5,350 nucleotides of DNA from Bacillota bacterium. GTDB lineage: Bacteria > Bacillota > Clostridia > Christensenellales > Aristaeellaceae. Location of the stretch: NCBI GenBank assembly GCA_023392395.1, contig JAEVZE010000323.1:1-5350 (forward strand). The letters run 5' to 3'. Position 1 is the first letter of the stretch. The number at the start of each line of letters is the position of its first letter. Position numbers and translations under genes: made by a program. This document shows, piece after piece, positions 1-3,818 of this stretch. Under the pieces are notes generated by a model. That model saw only the letters and a program-made list of their open reading frames with translations. It did no database searches and was not told where the DNA came from.

Positions 1-44
1 GACCTGAACAGGATGTCTCCCAAAGCTACCCCTCCCGTAAGAAG
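1..44. other. Gene-free left edge
   Basis: No supportable gene lies here. One plus-strand frame is open from base 1 to a TAG at 64-66, inside the terminator hairpin, giving about 21 residues without recognisable character. It could be the end of a gene outside the window, but nothing supports this beyond an open frame. Confidence 0.4.
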
Positions 45-75
45 AATGAAAGAGCCCCGCACATAGCGGGGCTTT
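40..75 (-). terminator. Intrinsic terminator of the rplM-rpsI operon
   Basis: Read on the minus strand, arm 75-66 pairs with arm 60-51. The core is 7 GC pairs (GCCCCGC with GCGGGGC), extended by A-U, G-U and A-U pairs around a 5-nt loop (61-65). It is followed by a U-rich stretch (UCUUUCAUUCUUCUU on the minus strand). It begins about 20 nt after the rpsI stop. The plus-strand side lacks a comparable T-run, so it should act mainly on the minus strand. Confidence 0.85.
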
Positions 76-94
76 CGATTGCGTATGACCGGGA

Positions 95-487
95 TCAGCG
101 CTTCGAGAACTGGGGCGCGCGACGGGCGGCCTTGAGGCCGTACTTCTTGCGCTCCTTCATGCGCGGATCGCGAGTCAAAAGGCCAGCCTTCTTGATGGCG
201 GACTTGAGTTCCTCGTCCGCCTTGACCAGCGCGCGGGCGATGCCATGACGGATAGCGCCAGCCTGGCCGGTGTAGCCGCCGCCATTGACGGTGGCCAGCA
301 CGTCGAAGCGGGCCAGCGTATCGGTGAGCGTCAGCGGCTGACGAACAGCCATCTTGAGCGTCTCAAGGCCGAAATATTCGTCGAGCGAACGACGGTTGAC
401 GGTGATGTTGCCTTCGCCGGGGATCAGACGAATGCGAGCGATGGCCTTTTTCCTGCGGCCGACAGCGTTGTAGCAAACCTCAGACAT
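95..487 (-). CDS. rpsI: Small-subunit ribosomal protein S9 (uS9)
   Basis: This is a 130-residue protein, the usual length for bacterial S9, which sits in the 30S head. The sequence shows the family's N-terminal GRRKKAIARIRL segment (about residues 10-21), the conserved GQAGAIRHGIARAL block (about 73-86), and the universal basic tail ending in APQFSKR. In ribosome structures that tail reaches the P-site tRNA anticodon region. The ATG at 487 is chosen because an AGGAGG ribosome binding site lies 7 nt upstream and the protein then begins at the family's normal N-terminus; the longer in-frame extension would run back into rplM. It lies 16 nt downstream of the rplM stop, so the two are translated from one mRNA. 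The gene looks intact. Confidence 0.97.
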   Translation of the reverse strand: MSEVCYNAVGRRKKAIARIRLIPGEGNITVNRRSLDEYFGLETLKMAVRQPLTLTDTLARFDVLATVNGGGYTGQAGAIRHGIARALVKADEELKSAIKKAGLLTRDPRMKERKKYGLKAARRAPQFSKR

Positions 488-503
488 TTTTCGTCCTCCT
501 CCC

Positions 504-935
504 TTACTGCATCGTAAACTCGACGGGCTTCTGGGCTTCGTGCGGATGCTCCGCGCCGCGATAGACGTGCAGCTTCTTGAGCATCGCATAGCCGATGGGC
601 CCCTTCGGCAACATGCCGCGAACGGCTTCTTTCAGCGCGAACTCGGGCTTGGCGGCCATGAGGTTGCGGTAGCTGGTCTCTTTCAGGCCGCCCGGATACC
701 CGGTGTGATGGCGGTAGAACTTCTGATCCAGCTTCTTACCCGTCAGGTGAATCTTTTCCGCGTTGACGACGATGATGTAATCGCCGGTGTCAATGTGGGG
801 CGTAAAGGTGGGCTTGTGCTTGCCGCGCAGCATGAGCGCGACCTGAGAAGCCAGCCTACCCAGCACCAGATCGGTTGCGTCAATGACATACCACTGGCGA
901 TCCACTTCGCCGACTTTTGCCATGAAGGTATTCAC
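504..935 (-). CDS. rplM: Large-subunit ribosomal protein L13 (uL13)
   Basis: This is a 143-residue protein, a normal length for bacterial L13, an early-assembling 50S protein. Family hallmarks include W-Y-V-I-D-A near the N-terminus, GRLASQVALMLRGKHKP, the block from HIDTGD to LTGKKLDQK, YPGGLKE, the MLPKGP segment, and HEAQKP close to the end. The start is taken as the GTG at 935: GGGGAGG lies 8 nt upstream, whereas the in-frame ATG at 923 would be 20 nt away. The resulting N-terminus (four extra residues before MAKVGEV) matches the length of firmicute homologues. It is the first gene of the rplM-rpsI operon. In other bacteria this operon can be autoregulated by L13; here only a leader and promoter are visible. 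Confidence 0.97.
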   Translation of the reverse strand: MNTFMAKVGEVDRQWYVIDATDLVLGRLASQVALMLRGKHKPTFTPHIDTGDYIIVVNAEKIHLTGKKLDQKFYRHHTGYPGGLKETSYRNLMAAKPEFALKEAVRGMLPKGPIGYAMLKKLHVYRGAEHPHEAQKPVEFTMQ

Positions 936-1035
936 AGGTGATTCCTCCCCAATAAATTGCCTGGCGTTCTCCGCGAGGTCAGCGCGTTGTTCGCCCGCAT
1001 TCGACGGGTTCGGGGCTAGTGATCCCATCGACGCA
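936..1035 (-). other. 5' leader of the rplM-rpsI mRNA
   Basis: About 100 nt separate the predicted transcription start (near 1035) from the GTG. On the minus strand the leader can form a 5-bp hairpin (CCCGU/GCGGG, loop CGAAU) and a 4-bp CGCG/CGCG hairpin. A CCCC run early in the leader could pair with the GGGG of the Shine-Dalgarno sequence. Autoregulatory L13 leaders are known in Bacillota, but I cannot confirm a match to their consensus by eye. Confidence 0.3.
944..950 (-). promoter_or_regulatory. rplM ribosome binding site, deciding a GTG start
   Basis: GGGGAGG on the minus strand, 8 nt from the GTG at 935-933. This spacing is ideal for the GTG and too long for the ATG at 923. Confidence 0.85.
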
Positions 1036-1041
1036 CGTTTT

Positions 1042-1071
1042 ATCATACCGGAAACACAGGGGCCGCGTCAA
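1042..1071 (-). promoter_or_regulatory. Sigma-A-type promoter of rplM-rpsI
   Basis: On the minus strand there is a TTGACG -35 (1071-1066), an 18-nt spacer, and a TATGAT -10 (1047-1042). Each box differs from consensus at one position. The predicted start is near 1035. The site lies in the gap between the operon and the upstream minus-strand gene, consistent with an independent transcription unit. Confidence 0.75.
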
Positions 1072-1092
1072 TGCTTTTCCAGATTAAATTTC

Positions 1093-1119
1093 TATAAAAT
1101 GCCGGACGCTAAAAATCCG
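1093..1119 (-). terminator. Possible weak terminator after the 1159-1737 gene
   Basis: On the minus strand, CGGAU (1119-1115) can pair with GUCCG (1107-1103) around a 7-nt loop, followed by an AUUUUAUA stretch. The stem is only 5 bp with one G-U pair, so the call is tentative. It lies about 40 nt past the stop and before the rplM promoter, where a terminator would be expected. Confidence 0.3.
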
Positions 1120-1158
1120 CCCTGGTCTTTCAACACAAGGCAAGAAATCTGCGCAAGC

Positions 1159-1737
1159 CTAATATACGCTGAGCGGGCCAAGTGGAGCTTCCTCCGCGAT
1201 TGATCGCCCGTCCGCGTCCAAGACACGGACGCTCAAAGCATACTTGCCGCTCAGGTTGTAGGGAATGTCCAGTTCCGCGCGGATGACCGCGGGTTCCATG
1301 GTCATCGCCCCGGCCCCGGCCACGGTGGTCTGCCTGGCCACGGCTTCGCCGCCCCCGTCCCGCAAAATCAGCTCCACCAGCAGCTCGTCCCGCTGGGATT
1401 CGGTTTTCAGGGACACGTCCACCGCCAGCCGGTATCCCCCCGGGATCGAAGTGCGGTACTTCCCGGATTGAACCTGCACGTCCTCCGCCCGGGACTCGCT
1501 TTGCGCGGAGCTTTGCATTAGCCATGTAGTGGTCGTCTTGGGCACGCGCACGCTGGCCACCACCGCGATCAACAGAACCAGCACCGGGACAAACCACAGA
1601 TAGCGGAACCGGCTCAGCCCAAAGTCCCGTAGGCGGTCCCGCGCCGTACGGTGCGGACGGCGCTTGCGCACCATCCGCCGGACCTTGGGCGGCTTCTTCC
1701 GCCAGTGCAGCCTGCGCGGCCACATCCAGTATCGCAT
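1159..1737 (-). CDS. Small single-pass membrane protein of unknown function
   Basis: I do not recognise this 192-residue protein. Residues 1-46 are extremely basic (19 Arg/Lys) and include three early Trp. One hydrophobic segment follows at about 47-63, with a VPVLVLLIAVVASV core. The remaining roughly 125 residues are polar, with alternating hydrophobic patterns suggestive of a beta-sandwich-like domain (for example YRLAVDVSL, ELLVELILRDGGG and YALSVRVLDADGR). By the positive-inside rule the basic end should be cytoplasmic and the beta-rich part extracellular. The ATG at 1737 has GGAGG 5 nt upstream. It starts 18 nt after the YkvI-family gene stops, so the two are probably one operon and may work together at the membrane. 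No catalytic motif or lipobox is visible. Confidence 0.8.
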   Translation of the reverse strand: MRYWMWPRRLHWRKKPPKVRRMVRKRRPHRTARDRLRDFGLSRFRYLWFVPVLVLLIAVVASVRVPKTTTTWLMQSSAQSESRAEDVQVQSGKYRTSIPGGYRLAVDVSLKTESQRDELLVELILRDGGGEAVARQTTVAGAGAMTMEPAVIRAELDIPYNLSGKYALSVRVLDADGRSIAEEAPLGPLSVY

Positions 1738-1755
1738 GCGTTCCTCCGTAACACC

Positions 1756-2745
1756 TTATAAAAAGGATAATAAAATCAACAGCATCACCGCGCACACCAT
1801 GCCCAGCGCCGGGTAGCCGATGCCCACCAGCGCGGTCAGCCCCGCCATCGACAGTGCCAGCGCCGCCGCGCATGAAAAGAACAGCGCCTGTTTTGGACGT
1901 AGGCCAAGCTCCGTCAGTTGCGCCCGAAGCGCCGAAAGCGCCGCGGACAGCGTGGTCACCACCGCCATAAACAGCGCGCAGATCGCCAGGTAGTAGCCCG
2001 CGACGCCCCACTTGTGCGCCATCACCACCGACGGCAACGCCATCTCACGGACGCTTGCGTCCGCCCGGAGCAGCGCCCAGTTGGCCGGGATCAGCATCGC
2101 GGCCAGGAGCAGCCCTGTGTACAGCCCGACGCGGCGGGGTTCGACGCCCTCCCCCGCGTTCAGGCAGACTACGCCGGAAGCCACCGCTCCGTTGAATGCC
2201 GCGTAGATCATGCCGGACGCCGCCGAAATGACCACCGATCCGCCTACCCGGACGCCGGATGATTCCTGCCCCACACCCAGCGCGGCGTACCAGGCGGCCA
2301 TCATCGCAACCAGCACCAGCCCTGCCGCGGGCAGCGCACCGCGCCGGGTCAGAAGCAACGCTGAGATCAACACGATCGCCGTGCCCAGCAGAAAGGAACC
2401 GTGAAATGGAAACGTCAGCGCACCCAGCGTAGCGCCGGTGGACAGCATCGCCGCCGAGCACAATACAAGAAGCGCCGTGTACACTACCTGCATCGCGATG
2501 CCCGATCCACGCCCCATTGTCCGGGCGAACACGCCGGGCAGCTCCCGCCGCCCGGTGCGCCTGGCCAGCGCCGAAATCGCGCCGGTCAAAAAACCCGCGC
2601 CCGCGCAGGCCACCGCCACCCCCAGCCACGATGGAGCGCCCTGTCCCGAGAAGAATACCACCAGTTCCCGCCCCGAAGCGAAGCCCGCGCCCACCATCGC
2701 CGCCACGGCCGACAGCGCCGCAGACAGATTGACCGCCTTGCGCAT
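1756..2745 (-). CDS. YkvI-family polytopic membrane protein (putative transporter)
   Basis: This is a 329-residue, very hydrophobic protein with about ten predicted membrane segments (roughly residues 6-30, 37-60, 83-105, 116-133, 138-158, 166-196, 205-226, 245-273, 286-305 and 306-329). The N-terminal VGAGFASGRE motif (residues 18-27), followed by a double Phe, is the signature I associate with the YkvI family (COG3949), whose substrate is unknown. The glycine-rich first helix resembles the broken first helix of LeuT/APC-fold transporters, which is the basis for calling it transporter-like; that is inference. The length is slightly below the usual 340-360 but there is no sign of truncation. 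The ATG at 2745 follows a G-rich ribosome binding site (GAGGGGGGA). It is the first gene of a two-gene unit with the small membrane protein, preceded by a region of several inverted repeats that may regulate it. Confidence 0.85.
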   Translation of the reverse strand: MRKAVNLSAALSAVAAMVGAGFASGRELVVFFSGQGAPSWLGVAVACAGAGFLTGAISALARRTGRRELPGVFARTMGRGSGIAMQVVYTALLVLCSAAMLSTGATLGALTFPFHGSFLLGTAIVLISALLLTRRGALPAAGLVLVAMMAAWYAALGVGQESSGVRVGGSVVISAASGMIYAAFNGAVASGVVCLNAGEGVEPRRVGLYTGLLLAAMLIPANWALLRADASVREMALPSVVMAHKWGVAGYYLAICALFMAVVTTLSAALSALRAQLTELGLRPKQALFFSCAAALALSMAGLTALVGIGYPALGMVCAVMLLILLSFL

Positions 2746-2785
2746 CCGATTCCCCCCTCGGGCAACCTTATGCGCCTGTCCCGCC

Positions 2786-2797
2786 CGGTCATGACCG
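2786..2797. repeat. Perfect 12-bp palindrome CGGTCATGACCG
   Basis: This is a fully self-complementary site 41-52 nt upstream of the YkvI-family start codon. The size and symmetry would suit an operator for a dimeric regulator, but no regulator gene is adjacent and no second copy was seen in the window. Confidence 0.5.
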
Positions 2798-2828
2798 AGA
2801 AAACGGTTGGCAGCCTTCTGCTACCGTT
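2798..2828 (-). terminator. Candidate terminator or attenuator upstream of the YkvI unit
   Basis: On the minus strand, AACGGU (2828-2823) pairs with ACCGUU (2807-2802). A short inner AGC/GCU stem and a 5-nt loop complete the hairpin, and U-rich sequence (UUCUC) follows. An alternative 6-bp hairpin, GGUAGC/GCUGCC (2825-2820 with 2814-2809), shares bases and would exclude the outer stem. It could end transcripts of the pentapeptide gene about 190 nt past its stop, or attenuate the YkvI unit. Confidence 0.35.
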
Positions 2829-2850
2829 GACAAGCCTCGTCGTGCCTTTC

Positions 2851-2885
2851 ACTCGTTCCCGTCAACCCGTGCGCCGGGAACGAGT
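2851..2885. repeat. 11-bp perfect inverted repeat with 13-nt loop
   Basis: Arm ACTCGTTCCCG (2851-2861) is complementary to CGGGAACGAGT (2875-2885). Read on the plus strand it is followed by TTTT (2885-2888), resembling a terminator, but no plus-strand gene precedes it. On the minus strand it is followed by GAAAGG, so it is not a minus-strand terminator. The loop carries a second CCCG (2866-2869), allowing an alternative pairing. As minus-strand RNA it would be a strong stem-loop in the YkvI leader. Confidence 0.7.
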
Positions 2886-2888
2886 TTT

Positions 2889-2894
2889 ACGATA
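2889..2894 (-). promoter_or_regulatory. Candidate extended -10 for the YkvI unit
   Basis: Minus-strand TGGTATCGT contains a TATCGT -10-like box preceded by TGG, as in an extended -10 promoter. The best -35 at 18 nt spacing (TTCGGA) is poor. The box overlaps one arm of the 2891-2914 inverted repeat. The same decamer, TGGTATCGTA, occurs in front of the pentapeptide gene. Confidence 0.3.
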
Positions 2895-2914
2895 CCAGTG
2901 CGAACACTGGTATC
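2891..2914. repeat. 10-bp perfect inverted repeat with a UUCG loop on the minus strand
   Basis: Arms GATACCAGTG (2891-2900) and CACTGGTATC (2905-2914) are perfectly complementary around a 4-nt loop. On the minus strand the loop is UUCG, a stable RNA tetraloop. No U-tract follows on either strand, so it is not a plain terminator. It overlaps a candidate -10 box of the YkvI unit and so could be a DNA operator or an RNA structure. Confidence 0.7.
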
Positions 2915-2982
2915 CGAAACAATTCCACAAGTCCGTGAGCCGCCCGGAAAGCCCGCAGGATTTCAGGCTCGCGCAGTTCTTC

Positions 2983-3005
2983 CTTCGCGATGAAAAGACG
3001 CGAAG
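2983..3005. repeat. 7-bp hairpin just past the pentapeptide gene
   Basis: CTTCGCG (2983-2989) pairs with CGCGAAG (2999-3005) around a 9-nt loop, 13 nt after the stop of the pentapeptide-repeat gene on the minus strand. No U-tract follows, so it may stabilise the 3' end or be chance rather than terminate transcription. Confidence 0.4.
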
Positions 3006-3018
3006 CGGATTCCCATCG

Positions 3019-3660
3019 CTATTTGACGACCACGCCGAGCAGCTTGGAAAGCTCTACCGCCTGCTCGGGCGAGACCACCGCGCCGCGAAGTTCCCCGCCC
3101 GAAAGTTTGATGCCGTCAATCTGGCTCGTTCTGAGATCCACGCCTTTGAGCGGCGTGGCAAGGAATTCGACGGCGGTCAGGACGCATCGGTCGAAATTCA
3201 CCGTCTTAAACGTGCAGCCGGAGAACGAAGCCTCCTTCAGGTCGCAGTCCTCAAACCGGACCGCCTCCAGCTTGCCCTTTCCGAACCCGGCGTAGCCCAG
3301 CCGGCAGCCGGAGAAATGCGCGTGAGCGATCCAGCAATCGGCGATTTCCGCGCCCACCGCCCGGCAATCGTACATCTCAACGCGGCGAAAGGCCGCGCCT
3401 TTGAGCGAAGCGTTGGAAAAGTCGCAGCCAGTGAATACGCAATCGGAAAAGCTCAGCCAGCGAACGCTGATCTCCTCGAAGCGGCATCGGACGAACGAGC
3501 AGCCGGAGAACTCCAGCCGCTTGTCGGAAAAGTCCCTGAGCTCCCCGCCCTCAAAAAGAAAACCCTCCGCCTCGTCGCCCTCCTGGGCGGCCCTCCTGGC
3601 CTCCTGCGCAAGATTGCCGTCCCTCAGTGCCTCCGGCATGGCCGGTTTCATCCGGTTCAT
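3019..3660 (-). CDS. Pentapeptide-repeat protein, Qnr/MfpA-like fold
   Basis: This is a 213-residue protein. After a charged N-terminal stretch of about 33 residues, 30 consecutive pentapeptides keep exact five-residue spacing of a central Phe, Leu or similar residue from F51 to V196, with no interrupting loop; two further repeats may lie at F36 and L41. This predicts a right-handed quadrilateral beta-helix of about 7.5 coils. Cys often occupies the i-2 position: residues 59, 79, 99, 119, 139 and 159 are Cys at exact 20-residue intervals, so they stack on one face. The C-terminus PEQAVELSKLLGVVVK resembles the dimerising tail helix of Qnr proteins. Qnr and MfpA bind gyrase or topoisomerase IV; that role is inferred here and is supported by the divergent gyrB/parE gene. 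Many pentapeptide proteins have other or unknown functions. No signal peptide is seen, so it is probably cytoplasmic. The start is ATG 3660; GTG 3669 and ATG 3651 or 3639 remain possible. Confidence 0.88.
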   Translation of the reverse strand: MNRMKPAMPEALRDGNLAQEARRAAQEGDEAEGFLFEGGELRDFSDKRLEFSGCSFVRCRFEEISVRWLSFSDCVFTGCDFSNASLKGAAFRRVEMYDCRAVGAEIADCWIAHAHFSGCRLGYAGFGKGKLEAVRFEDCDLKEASFSGCTFKTVNFDRCVLTAVEFLATPLKGVDLRTSQIDGIKLSGGELRGAVVSPEQAVELSKLLGVVVK

Positions 3661-3663
3661 CTT

Positions 3664-3670
3664 GATCACC
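3664..3670 (-). promoter_or_regulatory. Unusual Shine-Dalgarno (GGTGATC) choosing ATG 3660
   Basis: Minus-strand GGTGATC is complementary to the GATCACC near the 3' end of 16S rRNA, that is, the right half of the full anti-Shine-Dalgarno pairing. Counted from the aligned GG, the ATG at 3660 is 8 nt away. The GTG at 3669 lies inside this element and has no ribosome binding site of its own. Confidence 0.5.
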
Positions 3671-3677
3671 CGCGTCT

Positions 3678-3706
3678 ACGATACCACGTTTTCGCGCAAA
3701 ATACAA
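3678..3706 (-). promoter_or_regulatory. Alternative promoter close to the pentapeptide gene
   Basis: On the minus strand there is TTGTAT (3706-3701), a 17-nt spacer, and an extended -10 TGG-TATCGT (box 3683-3678). A start near 3671 would leave a leader of only about 11 nt, with the ribosome binding site at its very end. It competes with the upstream candidate that shares the gyrB/parE -35. Confidence 0.35.
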
Positions 3707-3736
3707 CATCGCCCGCGGCCCGGACGGATGCGCAAA

Positions 3737-3765
3737 GTCATACCACATCCGGCCCGCATTTGCAA
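3737..3765 (-). promoter_or_regulatory. Promoter of the pentapeptide gene sharing a -35 with gyrB/parE
   Basis: On the minus strand there is a TTGCAA -35 (3765-3760), a 17-nt spacer, and a TATGAC -10 (3742-3737) preceded by an extended -10 TGG. The predicted start is near 3730, giving a leader of about 70 nt. TTGCAA is its own reverse complement, so the same six bases serve as the -35 of the divergent promoter. Confidence 0.5.
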
Positions 3766-3789
3766 TTCCCGTTCTATATATGGTATAAT
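3760..3789 (+). promoter_or_regulatory. Promoter of the gyrB/parE gene
   Basis: There is a TTGCAA -35 (3760-3765), an 18-nt spacer, and a perfect TATAAT -10 (3784-3789) preceded by TGG, as in extended -10 promoters. The predicted start is near 3796, giving a short leader of about 23 nt that carries the GGGAGG ribosome binding site at 3807-3812. Confidence 0.8.
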
Positions 3790-3818
3790 ATCCCGAAAAG
3801 CAATTTGGGAGGATGCGC

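Larger units (their letters stand above)
2746..3018. other. 273-nt intergenic region rich in inverted repeats
   Basis: This lies between the stop of the pentapeptide-repeat gene and the start of the YkvI-family gene, both on the minus strand. I see no gene here. It holds a 12-bp palindrome (2786-2797), a terminator-like hairpin (2802-2828), an 11-bp hairpin (2851-2885), a 10-bp hairpin (2891-2914) and a 7-bp hairpin (2983-3005). The first four sit in the likely leader or promoter region of the YkvI unit. Confidence 0.7.

Noticed and set aside
488..589. Longer N-terminus for rpsI starting at 589
   Set aside because: It overlaps the conserved end of rplM, and the added residues do not resemble S9.
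936..1046. Longer N-terminus for rplM starting at 1046
   Set aside because: It would add 37 residues absent from L13 proteins and would start at, or upstream of, the predicted transcription start. The GTG at 935 has an ideal ribosome binding site.
1130..2011. 293-codon minus-strand frame overlapping the two membrane-protein genes
   Set aside because: Same strand but a different frame. Gly/Arg-rich translation without family character, while the overlapping frames give a clear YkvI protein and a protein with a proper membrane helix and ribosome binding sites.
2851..2888. Plus-strand intrinsic terminator (11-bp stem followed by TTTT)
   Set aside because: The shape fits, but no plus-strand gene precedes it in the window, so I list it only as an inverted repeat.
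2851..2914. Tandem hairpins as a guanidine-II (mini-ykkC) riboswitch
   Set aside because: That class needs two short stems with ACGR loops; here the loops are UUCG and a 13-nt sequence.
2983..3005. Terminator of the pentapeptide gene
   Set aside because: The hairpin is well placed but is followed by GGAAGAAC on the minus strand, not a U-tract.
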